From NCBI GenBank assembly GCA_034431315.1, contig DAOUDK010000141.1, positions 1 through 36,751 on the forward strand: DNA of 36,751 bases, given 5' to 3'. The position numbers were made by a program, and so were the translations under genes. Position 1 is the first letter of the stretch, and every line of letters begins with the position of its first letter. Shown here piece by piece: positions 16,300 through 24,062 of the stretch. The notes beneath the pieces were generated by a model. The model did no database searches and was not told the origin of the DNA. It saw nothing but the letters and a program-made list of their open reading frames with translations. The DNA is from JAUWOY01 sp034431315. Lineage in GTDB: Bacteria > Chloroflexota > Anaerolineae > VGOG01.

Positions 16300-17946
16300 T
16301 TACACCTCCATAATCACCGGCAGAATCATGGGGCGGCGTTTGGTCTCGTCGTAGAACAACTTGCCCAACTCGCTTCGCACCTTGTCGCGAATGCCTGCTC
16401 GCCCCCCATCGCTCTTCTCTATGACCTCCAGGATCTTGTCCTGAGCCCGTTCGATGAGCTCCGCCGAGTCCCGCACGTAGACGAAGCCCCGCGAGATGAT
16501 CTCCGGCCGTCCAGCAGGCTGACCCGTTTTCTTATCCAGCTTGATCACCGCTACCACGAAGCCAGCACTGGCCAGAGTCTCCCGATCGCGCATCACCACC
16601 GGGCCGATGTCGCCCACTCCCGACCCGTCAACGAAGACGTAGCCGCCAGGCACCCGCTCGCTGATTCGACCGCTCTCCCTATCGAACTCCAGGACGTAGC
16701 CGTTCTCCACGACCATGGTGTTGGCGGCGGGGACGGCCATTTCCTGGGCGATCCGAGCATGCATGATCAGGTGGCGTAGCTCGCCGTGAATGGGCACGAA
16801 GTATTTGGGTTTGATCAGGTGGATGAGCAGCCTCTGTTCATCCTGGCTGGCGTGGCCTGAGACGTGCACCGGAGCGATCTGCTCGTACATCACGTTGGCC
16901 CCCTGTTGGAGCAGGCGATTGATGGTGCGACTAATCATCTCCTCGTTGCCTGGGATAGCGTGGGCCGAGATGACGATCGTGTCGCCGCGAACGACCCTGA
17001 TCTGACGGTGCCGGCCAAAGGACATGCGGGCCAGAGCCGAAGAGGGCTCACCCTGCGTGCCCGTGGCTATGATGACCACCTTGTGGTGGGGCAGCTTGTC
17101 AATATCACTCAGCTCGATCAGGACGCCTGGCGGGATGGACAGGTATCCCAACTCCTGGGCCATACCCACGTTCTTGACCATGCTGTAGCCAGCGATGGCC
17201 ACCTTGCGCTCGTGGCGGACGGCGGCGTTGACCACCTGTTGGATGCGGGAGATGAGGGAGGCGAAGGTGCCTACGATGATGCGACCTTCCGCACTCTGGA
17301 AAACCTTGTCGAAGGCGTCGTCAATGGCCCTCTCCGAGGGAGTAGCCCCTGGCTGCTCGGCGTTGGTGCTGTCGGACATCAGCACCAACACTCCTCGTCC
17401 CCCCAACTCAGCCAGCTTGGCGAAATCGGGGGGCTTGCCGTCCACCGGAGTATAATCAAACTTGAAGTCGCCGGAGTGGACCACCAGGCCCACGGGCGTC
17501 TCGATGGCCAACCCCACCCCATCGGGGATGCTGTGACAGACGTGGAAGAACTCAATGCGGAAAGGCCCCAGGGTTATGCTGTCGCCAGCCTGGATGGTAT
17601 TCAGCTCCGCCTCGTCCAGCAGGTGACTTTCTTTCAGCTTCACCTCCGCCAGGCCGCGGGTCAGCTTGGTGGCGTAGATGGGAGCCTTGATCTCTTGAAG
17701 CAAGTAGGGAAGGCCCCCCACGTGGTCCTCGTGGCCGTGGGTGATGATGATGCCCCGCACCATGTCCTTCTTGTCAGCTAGATAGTTGAAGTCGGGGATG
17801 ATGAAATCAATGCCCAGCATATCGTTTTCTGGGAACATGATTCCCGCGTCAATGATGATGACGTTTTTGCCATATTCCAAAACCATCATGTTTTTACCTA
17901 CTTCCCCCAGTCCTCCCAGGGGAATGATCCGTAATTTGTTTGCCAT
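16300..17946 (-). CDS. rnj: Ribonuclease J
   Basis: This 548-aa enzyme is a 5'-3' exo- and endoribonuclease of the metallo-beta-lactamase/beta-CASP family, acting in mRNA decay and rRNA processing. The opening LRIIPLGGLGEVGKNMMVLE is diagnostic. The metal site shows His70, His72, Asp74 and His75 (THGHEDHVGG), with further ligands in HSGDFKFDYTPVDG. The beta-CASP part contains IIVGTFASLISR and the motif GNEEMI. A C-terminal domain of normal length follows (VRSELGKLFYDETKRRPMI). GGAG lies 8 nt before ATG 17946. The leader carries a decamer-repeat hairpin. The gene follows the cold-shock gene in the same direction, separated by a terminator. Only one RNase J gene is seen here, so no J1/J2 distinction can be made. 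Confidence 0.95.
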   Translation of the reverse strand: MANKLRIIPLGGLGEVGKNMMVLEYGKNVIIIDAGIMFPENDMLGIDFIIPDFNYLADKKDMVRGIIITHGHEDHVGGLPYLLQEIKAPIYATKLTRGLAEVKLKESHLLDEAELNTIQAGDSITLGPFRIEFFHVCHSIPDGVGLAIETPVGLVVHSGDFKFDYTPVDGKPPDFAKLAELGGRGVLVLMSDSTNAEQPGATPSERAIDDAFDKVFQSAEGRIIVGTFASLISRIQQVVNAAVRHERKVAIAGYSMVKNVGMAQELGYLSIPPGVLIELSDIDKLPHHKVVIIATGTQGEPSSALARMSFGRHRQIRVVRGDTIVISAHAIPGNEEMISRTINRLLQQGANVMYEQIAPVHVSGHASQDEQRLLIHLIKPKYFVPIHGELRHLIMHARIAQEMAVPAANTMVVENGYVLEFDRESGRISERVPGGYVFVDGSGVGDIGPVVMRDRETLASAGFVVAVIKLDKKTGQPAGRPEIISRGFVYVRDSAELIERAQDKILEVIEKSDGGRAGIRDKVRSELGKLFYDETKRRPMILPVIMEV

Positions 17947-17970
17947 ATTTCACACTCCGATTAAATCGTG

Positions 17971-18048
17971 GGACGCAGATACACGCAGATTTTCGCAGAT
18001 AAATGTAAGCGAAGCGGAATCAGCGTGGATCAGCGTTAATCCGCGTCC
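17971..18048. repeat. Decamer-repeat hairpin in the RNase J leader
   Basis: The left arm is three decamers (GGACGCAGAT, ACACGCAGAT, TTTCGCAGAT). The reverse complement of the right arm is three more (GGACGCGGAT, TAACGCTGAT, CCACGCTGAT). Together they form an imperfect hairpin of 78 bp starting 25 bp upstream of ATG 17946. This acgc-gat repeat type is a dispersed repeat found across environmental bacteria. It would be part of any mRNA leader starting upstream of it. Confidence 0.75.
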
Positions 18049-18057
18049 AGAATTCTG

Positions 18058-18097
18058 TCAAAGAAAGACCCCGACGAAGCATAACCTGCGTCGGGGC
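18058..18097 (-). terminator. Terminator of the cold-shock gene
   Basis: On the minus strand CCCCGACG (18097-18090), a 12-nt loop and CGTCGGGG (18077-18070) are followed by TCTTTCTTTG. It lies about 60 bp after the csp stop and before RNase J. Confidence 0.85.
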
Positions 18098-18158
18098 CTT
18101 GGCCATCGCGCCAAGCCAAGCCGTGAAGGCCCGGCCATCGAAGTTGGCGTTGTCGTTA

Positions 18159-18383
18159 TTAGAACCCACCGCCAAGCTTGGCTACATTGACAGCCTGAGG
18201 GCCCTTGGGATCGTCCTCAACAGAGAACTCCACTCTCTCGCCCTCGTCCAGGTTGCGGAACCCCTCGCCCTCGAGCGCCGAGAAGTGCACGAAGACGTCC
18301 TCTTGGCCCTCGCCATCGGGCTGGATGAAGCCGTAGCCTTTCACGCGACTGAACCACTTGACCGTGCCAGTGATCCTCTCCAT
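18159..18383 (-). CDS. Cold-shock domain protein
   Basis: This 74-aa single cold-shock domain is an OB-fold RNA and ssDNA chaperone. RNP1 is KGYGFIQ at residues 15-21 and RNP2 is VFVHF at 30-34, with GTVKWFSRVKG at the N-terminus. The length is normal for the family. A strong AAGGAGGT lies 7 nt before ATG 18383. The promoter is about 165 bp upstream, and the leader contains an intrinsic-terminator-like hairpin, suggesting control by antitermination. A separate terminator follows the gene. Confidence 0.95.
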   Translation of the reverse strand: MERITGTVKWFSRVKGYGFIQPDGEGQEDVFVHFSALEGEGFRNLDEGERVEFSVEDDPKGPQAVNVAKLGGGF

Positions 18384-18463
18384 CTTTGATACCTCCTTAC
18401 TTTTATTGCTTTATTATTCTCGAAGCTCGACACCTGTGCGGCATCGAACACCACGAGCGCGCT

Positions 18464-18502
18464 AAACCAAAAACCGCCAGAGCGGACAAGAAGCTCTGGC
18501 GG
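18464..18502 (-). terminator. Intrinsic terminator inside the csp leader
   Basis: On the minus strand CCGCCAGAGC, a 9-nt loop and GCTCTGGCGG (18502-18474) are followed by TTTTTGGTTT. It can end transcripts from the glycosyltransferase gene upstream. It also lies downstream of the csp promoter at 18554-18582, so csp mRNA from that promoter must read through it. It may act as an attenuator or define the 3' end of an ~80-nt small RNA. Confidence 0.85.
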
Positions 18503-18553
18503 CACACCAATTAAGTGATTCCCAACGCAGAAACCTGCCGTTCTTACGCTGTA

Positions 18554-18582
18554 ACAATAGCACAATTTGCCATTTTTGTCAA
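18554..18582 (-). promoter_or_regulatory. Promoter upstream of the csp leader
   Basis: TTGACA (18582-18577), a 17-bp spacer and TATTGT (18559-18554) on the minus strand form a near-consensus sigma70/sigmaA promoter just after the stop of the GT2 gene. The predicted start near 18547 gives a leader of about 164 nt before the csp ATG. Confidence 0.7.
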
Positions 18583-18615
18583 ATTCACCTTTTTGCCCCA
18601 GCAAGTGCTGATTCG

Positions 18616-19611
18616 TTAACCGTATCGGTGTCGCAGCCGCCAGAGGACGCCCACGGGGTAGCCGACCATCTTGGCCACGTCGCCCGTCACGCGGATGATG
18701 GGCACCCAGAGGATGGTTTTGACCTTGTCAGCGAAGCCGTAGCTCTTGATCATCGGCCAGAGGCGCTTGTATGGCGTCCAGAGCACGATGGCCCCACCGA
18801 CTAGCAAGAGCAGCCACCAGAGGGGAGTCCGCCAAAAGCCCAGTAGAAAGATGGCGGGAACGGCTATCAAGTAAGCGGAGTAGCGGATGGCGTGGCGCAC
18901 CCGCCAGAGATCGGCCTTGCCGTCGCCGCGGGCGTAACGATAATACTGCCTGAAGAAGGCACTCAGGCTTTTCCGAGGGCGGAAGTAGGCCAGAGCTTGG
19001 GGAGCGAAGGCGAAGGCGCCAAGTTTCCTCAGCTTGAAGTCGAAGACGAGGTCCTCGCAGTAGTCCAGCCACTCAGGATAGCCGCCGACTTGTTCCCAGG
19101 CTTCTTTTGTGAAGGCCACCGAGCGGCTGGAGGGCAGGAACTTCTCGGGCTTGACGTCGGCCAGGACGGGTAGAACAGTGGCACTCATGGCTGTTTCGAA
19201 GACAGTCTGTGGGTCGGGCAGGAAGAAGCCGCTAACTACGTATACTCCCTCCCTGAATGGACTGATCAACTCCTCCAGCCAATCTGGCGACAGCCTCACT
19301 CCGGCGTCGGTGCTGGCGATGATCTCCCCGCTGGCCACGGCGATGGCTGCGTTGCGCCCCTGGGAGATGTTGGTCCCCGGACGCGTCAACACCTTCAACG
19401 GCAAGGCACCCCTAGCGGCGCACTCTTCCAACACGCCCACAGTGCCATCGGTCGAGCCGCCGTCCACGATGATCACTTCGTCCGGGGGGCGAGTTTGGGC
19501 GGCCAGAGAGTCCAGCAACCTATGCATCACCTGGGATTCGTTCTTGACGGTGGCTATCACCGAAACGTGAAACGTGAAACGTGAAACGTGAACCAAAGAC
19601 TGCTCCTTCAC
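18616..19611 (-). CDS. Family 2 glycosyltransferase, membrane-associated
   Basis: This 331-aa GT-A enzyme transfers sugar from a nucleotide donor. I choose GTG 19611, which overlaps the TGA of the upstream gene (GTGA), rather than the far longer open frame inside that gene. The catalytic domain begins at about residue 17 (VSVIATVKNESQVM), with EVIIVDGGSTDGT and the donor-site STDAGVRL. YCEDLVFDFKLRKLG precedes FRQYYRYARGDGK. C-terminal hydrophobic segments (SAYLIAVPAIFLLGFW, LWWLLLLVGGAIVLW) anchor it in the membrane. Residues 7-16 are encoded by a heptanucleotide repeat array. It is the last gene of the DUF4173-GT39-GT2 set and probably acts in polysaccharide or glycolipid assembly. Confidence 0.85.
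   Translation of the reverse strand: MKEQSLVHVSRFTFHVSVIATVKNESQVMHRLLDSLAAQTRPPDEVIIVDGGSTDGTVGVLEECAARGALPLKVLTRPGTNISQGRNAAIAVASGEIIASTDAGVRLSPDWLEELISPFREGVYVVSGFFLPDPQTVFETAMSATVLPVLADVKPEKFLPSSRSVAFTKEAWEQVGGYPEWLDYCEDLVFDFKLRKLGAFAFAPQALAYFRPRKSLSAFFRQYYRYARGDGKADLWRVRHAIRYSAYLIAVPAIFLLGFWRTPLWWLLLLVGGAIVLWTPYKRLWPMIKSYGFADKVKTILWVPIIRVTGDVAKMVGYPVGVLWRLRHRYG
19562..19592. repeat. Heptanucleotide repeat (GAAACGT x4) in GT2 start
   Basis: Four exact GAAACGT units (19562-19589) and a partial fifth lie within the first codons of the glycosyltransferase on the minus strand. They encode about ten residues (VHVSRFTFHV) just before the catalytic domain. Three units equal seven codons, so length change in steps of three keeps the frame. 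Confidence 0.85.
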
Positions 19612-22058
19612 TGTACCCAAAACTGCTGCGAGACCCAGGGCGACCTCAGTATCCGGCCGCCAGGCAGCCGGGTTAGTTGCCCTGTCAGACGATAGCTTCC
19701 CCTGGGAGCCTCCGGCGGGATAAAGACGTCGTACTGGCCCCGCACCACCTCTCCGAGTTCCCAATAGGTGGTTGGATAATCCACGCTGGCTGGCTTTGCT
19801 TGTTGGGTAGCCAAGATGTTTCCCTCTCCATCCAGCAATTGCAGTGTCAACTGCCAATCGTCCTGCGGCACGCGAAAGGCTCGCCAGTAGAGGTCCAGGT
19901 GAAGGACGTCGCCAGGATGGAGAGGCTCGGTTGGCTGATGCTCATAGCCCAGTTTGTACAGGTTGTAGCCCGACAGGATCAAGTCATCGTATTTGATCCC
20001 CACCTCGTGCTGCATCTTCAGAGTGAGCGAGGAAGGTGGCTTGCGAGGACGCAAGACGCTGATCGAGTCCAGAACAAGGTGATCGCCACGATCCCGCCCT
20101 GCCTCGCTGACAGCCAGGCGCTGGCCCGAGACCGCGCTGTACATGCCCACCTCGATCCGATGCTGACCGGGCGGCGTGCCCGGCCGGACGAGGACACCGT
20201 AGTTGTCGGCTACGGTATCCCCAGGCTGCCAACTGGTAGTGATATTCAGCCCATCGCCAGGCTCGCTGTCCTGCTGGCCCACGATGTGGCCGGCTTCGTC
20301 CAGGATGTGGACAAAGACCTTGTAACGCTCCTGGGGTTGGGCCAGGGCCTGCCAGAAAAGGGTGAGTTGCAAAATGTCGCCCGCCTCCACCTCGCGGGTG
20401 AGGAGATTGTAGCCCAGGAGAGCGACTTCGTCACCCAGTCTGGCGTCGAGGGGATGCTGGATCTCCTCCGGTGGAGCGGTGGGCGCGGCATAGATAGCCA
20501 GGCGCACACCGCCGTACCAGGTGTCCAGGGCCTTGTAAGCTCGTTCCGCCAACCAGCCCTCGACGAAGCGGCCGGGGTCGCTTTCGTCAACAGCCCATAG
20601 GACGGCAAAGATGCGGTTATGCTCGGCGGCGATTTCCGTCAGTTCTTCGGCTGTTTGGGCCTCGTCCAAAGGTCGCGAGCGAGGCAGGGGGTAGACAGGA
20701 GTGTCACCGCGGGACACCCTCCCGTAATAGTAAGTGAAGATCTCCCACTGATTGGGGGCATTGAGCAGCACTGCATCGCCTTCTCTCTCCAGGACGGCGA
20801 TGTACTGAGCGATGCCGCGATAGTCGTCTCGTGCGTACTGGGGATCGAAGTAATAATTCTGGAGCGATCTGTTGGAAGCCACGGTGATGAAAATGAGGCA
20901 GGTAACGGGCAACAAGTAACGAGTAATGAGGTGCTTAGTGCCTGCTAGTTTGCTCAACCGAATGATGCCTTGTGCCAGTATCAGGCAGAAGGCCGGACTT
21001 CCGACCAAGAAGAACTTGGGGCGGTAGGCAGGTCGCAGCAAAGAAAGAACGTACATCATCAGGACAGGGAAGAGGCAGTAGAACAAGGGTAATAAGTAAA
21101 CGAGGAAATGAGGCATGAGGGATTTGTGTTCGATGGCTCGGCGAGTTCTCGGCCAGACGCCAGCTATGAAGATAGCGGCAAAGCCCAGGAGCAGGAACGA
21201 GGTGTACTGTACCCCTGCCGCGGGCCCCAGACTGAAAAGGCGGAATGCCTCCTGCACCACGAAGAGTAGCCCGTGGGCTTGGCTTATGGAGGGCCAGTTC
21301 GAGACTTGTCGGAAGGCGGTGGGGAGCCAGGGCCAATAGAACGCAACGATAGCCAACTGGATGACGACCCAGCGCAAGACCCGCCCTCGTCCCCTTCCCT
21401 GCCGCCGACTTATGGCCAGCCAGATCACGTAAAACAGATTCTCCATAAGAATGACGATGGGGAAGGAGTAGTGAGTGTAGAGAGAGAGGGTCGTGGCCAA
21501 AATGTAAAGTCCAGCCCACAAGTATGGGTTTTGGGTTTTGGGTTTCGGGTTTCGGGTGCTAGAGCCTTCCGCTTCCAGGAATCTTAAGAAGGAGTAAACA
21601 GAAAGGGCGCTGAGGGCGGCCAACAGGATGTACATTCGGGCTTCCTGGGAGTAGTAGACTTGAAAAGGGGAGATGGCAGAGAGGAAGGCGGCGACGAGGC
21701 CCAGCCAGTAGTTGGAGAGATGGCGGCCCAGGAGATAGGTCAGGTACACGAGCGCTGTACCTAGCAGGGCGGAGAGGGCACGCACGGCGAATTCGCTGCT
21801 GCCAAAAACACGCATCCAGAAGTGGAGCAGGTAGTAATAGAGGGGAGGATGGATGTCGTGGGCCGCGCCTGCGGTGATAAGGTCCAAGCTGCGCCCAGAC
21901 AGAGACACGCTATTGCCCTCGTCGGCCCACAGGCTTTGAGCGTCGAGGCGGTAGAAGCGCAAGAAGGCGGCCAGGACGAGGATGAGGAGTAAGGCGATTT
22001 TGATCCAGTTTTCGGTATTACGTCTCCACCAGTTTTCCAACTTGGGCCAGAAACTCAT
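19608..22058 (-). CDS. GT39-like (PMT/ArnT superfamily) membrane glycosyltransferase
   Basis: This 816-aa integral membrane GT-C enzyme should use a lipid-phosphate sugar donor on the outer face. After the first helix (IALLLILVLAAFLRFYRL) comes the catalytic loop WADEGN (Asp46-Glu47), then HDIHPPLYYYLLHFW and roughly ten more helices to about residue 410. The C-terminal ~400 residues are soluble and beta-rich, with two similar sandwich-like parts (LLGYNLLTREVEAGDILQL and LSGYNLYKLGYEHQPTEPL). These are probably an extracytoplasmic carbohydrate-interacting region. A cytoplasmic or short loop (STRNPKPKTQNP) is encoded by heptamer repeats. GAGGAG lies upstream of ATG 22058. It overlaps the GT2 gene by 4 nt, indicating coupled translation. 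Confidence 0.85.
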   Translation of the reverse strand: MSFWPKLENWWRRNTENWIKIALLLILVLAAFLRFYRLDAQSLWADEGNSVSLSGRSLDLITAGAAHDIHPPLYYYLLHFWMRVFGSSEFAVRALSALLGTALVYLTYLLGRHLSNYWLGLVAAFLSAISPFQVYYSQEARMYILLAALSALSVYSFLRFLEAEGSSTRNPKPKTQNPYLWAGLYILATTLSLYTHYSFPIVILMENLFYVIWLAISRRQGRGRGRVLRWVVIQLAIVAFYWPWLPTAFRQVSNWPSISQAHGLLFVVQEAFRLFSLGPAAGVQYTSFLLLGFAAIFIAGVWPRTRRAIEHKSLMPHFLVYLLPLFYCLFPVLMMYVLSLLRPAYRPKFFLVGSPAFCLILAQGIIRLSKLAGTKHLITRYLLPVTCLIFITVASNRSLQNYYFDPQYARDDYRGIAQYIAVLEREGDAVLLNAPNQWEIFTYYYGRVSRGDTPVYPLPRSRPLDEAQTAEELTEIAAEHNRIFAVLWAVDESDPGRFVEGWLAERAYKALDTWYGGVRLAIYAAPTAPPEEIQHPLDARLGDEVALLGYNLLTREVEAGDILQLTLFWQALAQPQERYKVFVHILDEAGHIVGQQDSEPGDGLNITTSWQPGDTVADNYGVLVRPGTPPGQHRIEVGMYSAVSGQRLAVSEAGRDRGDHLVLDSISVLRPRKPPSSLTLKMQHEVGIKYDDLILSGYNLYKLGYEHQPTEPLHPGDVLHLDLYWRAFRVPQDDWQLTLQLLDGEGNILATQQAKPASVDYPTTYWELGEVVRGQYDVFIPPEAPRGSYRLTGQLTRLPGGRILRSPWVSQQFWVQ
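21526..21560. repeat. Heptanucleotide repeat (GGGTTTT/GGGTTTC x5) inside GT39
   Basis: Five consecutive heptamers (GGGTTTT twice, GGGTTTC twice, GGGTGCT once) lie in frame within the glycosyltransferase. They encode the polar loop STRNPKPKTQNP between two membrane helices. Confidence 0.85.
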
Positions 22059-22085
22059 TTTGCTGAGCTCTCTCCTCTTCAGTGA

Positions 22086-23582
22086 TTACGTAGTTCGTCC
22101 AACCCTGGCCAGCAGATCATAGGCTCGCCGCCGGGCCAGGTGGAACGAGGGCCAGCTCCGCCAACGGGTGCTCTCCTCCATTCGCTCCAGACGGTAGCGC
22201 AGGTGGTTACTAATCACCTCCCGCTCGTCGCCAGTTACCCGCTCCACAGCCAGCACCAGGGCGGGCACAGCATCTTCGGACAGCCTGGTCAGGTAGTAAG
22301 CGTCCAGTTTGCCGGTGACCTGGTAGCGGGCCAGGTTTTGTTCGGCGATAAAGGCGTCGGGGTTGATGGCGTTCAGAGTGACCAAGAAGCCCAGGGCGGC
22401 CACGAATGCGCCGATGGCGAAGCGGTCGGGCCAACGCCACAGCGTGACCAGAAACCAAACGAAGGCCACTGCGAGCCAGACCATGAAGACGTGACTGTAG
22501 AGCCGCAGTTGGGTGTAGCCATAGGCGGCCTCGTAGAGGCGCAGCCGCTGGAAGGCCGAGGCCAAAATGACCAGCACCAATCCGACCATGAGGCTGCTCA
22601 GCCCGTTGAAGATACGCACCTGCCGGGGCGTCTCACGGCGCGCCAGCCAGCGGAGCCCCAGGATCAGACCCAGTGTCAGCACCGACACGGCCACCAACTC
22701 GAAGAAGCCACGCCGGGCATATTGGGCGTAGGTGTACCCCTCCATGGTGATGTTGGCCTGTCCACCAAACAGGTAGGCGAACTGAATCCCCACGAACACC
22801 AGGAATAACAGAGCCACCGAAATCAGCACCGTCGCTACCTCGACGAAGCCGAGTCTTACGACTTGGGCCAAGCCCTCAAGCACTTTCTCCAGAGCACCCT
22901 GGTCGTCTGACGCCTGGCTGCGGCCCAGTGCGTAGGCCAGGCTGCCAGCCAGGAACCAGGCAGCCCCCAATACGACGATCCCTCGCCAGAACAGTTCCAG
23001 CAGATCGGGCAGGATGTCGAGGCTGAAAAGGTCTTCCAGGTAGTCAGCGAAGACCAGGTCGGCCGAGGCCAGAAGGGCGGTGAAGATGACCAGCACCGGC
23101 AGCGCCAGGAGGAGCCCTCGGATCACGGGCAGCAGGTTGCGGCTGCCTCGCTGACGAGCGGTCTCCAGATTCACACTGGCTGACACCAGGCGCGCTGGCC
23201 GGACCAGGGCGTTGCCCGCCGTGCGGAGGAGAACGATGGGATAGCCAATCAGTCCCAGCCGTTGGGGGTGGCCGGCGGCGTAGAAGTGGGCGATAAGCCC
23301 CAGCAGCGCCAGGCTGACCACTACGTTGAGGAAAGTGACGAAGGGATTGGCCCGCACGAAGACCATGCTGGCGAAGAAGATGAGTGGGGCCAGCAGCCAG
23401 AGGTTGCGCCGAACTGGCCGCACCCCCTCCAGCCGGCCCAGGCCAAAGAGAGCAACCATCAGCAAGAGCACGAAGAGGGGAGCGGAAATGCCCAAGGCTT
23501 TGCCATAGAAGAGCAAGTCCACACCCCAGCCCAGTGCCAGGGCGACCAGCAGAACACATGCGGGTGGCTTGGTGCGAATCAT
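22086..23582 (-). CDS. DUF4173-family membrane protein
   Basis: This 498-aa protein has about eleven or twelve predicted membrane helices and a short soluble C-terminus. DUF4173-type landmarks are YARRGFFELVAVSVL, LRLYEAAYGYTQLRLY and NPDAFIAEQNLARY. No catalytic motif is known for the family. GAGGAGG lies 8 nt before ATG 23582. It is the first gene behind the promoter at 23652-23680 and precedes the GT39 and GT2 genes by 27 nt, so it may take part in the same envelope process. That link rests on position only. Confidence 0.8.
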   Translation of the reverse strand: MIRTKPPACVLLVALALGWGVDLLFYGKALGISAPLFVLLLMVALFGLGRLEGVRPVRRNLWLLAPLIFFASMVFVRANPFVTFLNVVVSLALLGLIAHFYAAGHPQRLGLIGYPIVLLRTAGNALVRPARLVSASVNLETARQRGSRNLLPVIRGLLLALPVLVIFTALLASADLVFADYLEDLFSLDILPDLLELFWRGIVVLGAAWFLAGSLAYALGRSQASDDQGALEKVLEGLAQVVRLGFVEVATVLISVALLFLVFVGIQFAYLFGGQANITMEGYTYAQYARRGFFELVAVSVLTLGLILGLRWLARRETPRQVRIFNGLSSLMVGLVLVILASAFQRLRLYEAAYGYTQLRLYSHVFMVWLAVAFVWFLVTLWRWPDRFAIGAFVAALGFLVTLNAINPDAFIAEQNLARYQVTGKLDAYYLTRLSEDAVPALVLAVERVTGDEREVISNHLRYRLERMEESTRWRSWPSFHLARRRAYDLLARVGRTT

Positions 23583-23651
23583 GGCTCGTTCCTCCTCATC
23601 CAGCTTAGCTTGGGTACGCTCTTCTGTAGGAAGCGGTCCTCACTTGTGTGA

Positions 23652-23680
23652 ATTATACTTACCTCTCCCCAAAAAAGCAA
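23652..23680 (-). promoter_or_regulatory. Promoter of the DUF4173-GT39-GT2 operon
   Basis: TTGCTT (23680-23675), a 17-bp spacer and TATAAT (23657-23652) on the minus strand lie 70 bp upstream of ATG 23582. The -35 box overlaps the T-run of the terminator of the preceding gene, a compact end-to-start junction. Confidence 0.7.
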
Positions 23681-23707
23681 GCCCCCACCGTTTCTCGGCG
23701 GAGAGGG
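23671..23707 (-). terminator. Terminator after the small ORF at 23774
   Basis: On the minus strand CCGCCG-agaaa-CGGTGG (one G-U pair) is extended across a bulge by GCCC/GGGC and followed by CTTGCTTTTTT. It closes the GH/small-ORF transcription unit. Confidence 0.65.
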
Positions 23708-23773
23708 CCACTCTTCTACATGTTAGACTCTACTCCTGCAAGAGTAGCGTTTCAATAGGATGCAGCAGCTCAG

Positions 23774-23983
23774 TCAGCGCAGACCAATGATTTGTTCATC
23801 GCGCTCCTCTCGAAGCTCCCTCAATGCCTCGACCGAGTCAGGTAAAGGAACCCCTTCTCGCCGTTCCAGGATTCTCTGGCGCAGGGCACGTGCTTCTGCT
23901 AACCAGGCATCCATCCGAGCCCGGCGTTCCTTCTTTTCCTCTTGCAACCCTTCCAAGATTAGCACCCCCTTCACATTGGTCAC
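23774..23983 (-). CDS. Small charged helical protein (possible orphan antitoxin)
   Basis: This 69-aa protein is rich in Glu and Arg and strongly helical (EEKKERRARMDAWLAEARAL, EALRELREERDEQI). The start is GTG 23983 without a good ribosome site; an internal ATG at residue 24 has GAAGGAAC upstream and is an alternative. The composition resembles small antitoxin-like proteins, but no toxin gene follows: the next 190 bp hold only a terminator and a promoter. I do not recognise the family with confidence. Confidence 0.45.
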   Translation of the reverse strand: MTNVKGVLILEGLQEEKKERRARMDAWLAEARALRQRILERREGVPLPDSVEALRELREERDEQIIGLR

Positions 23984-24062
23984 GAGAAATAGCGCTCACG
24001 ATGAAGCCGTCAAGGGTCGCGCCCTCGCCAAGGCCGTGATCTGCACCCGGTGCTCAACGTGA

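Noticed and set aside
18341..18604. 87-codon minus-strand open frame over the csp leader
   Set aside because: It overlaps the csp start, the terminator and the promoter, and has no domain. A by-product of the leader sequence.
19612..19857. Longer GT2 reading frame
   Set aside because: The upstream part lies inside the GT39 coding sequence. The GTG overlapping the TGA stop gives a standard coupled start just before the catalytic domain.
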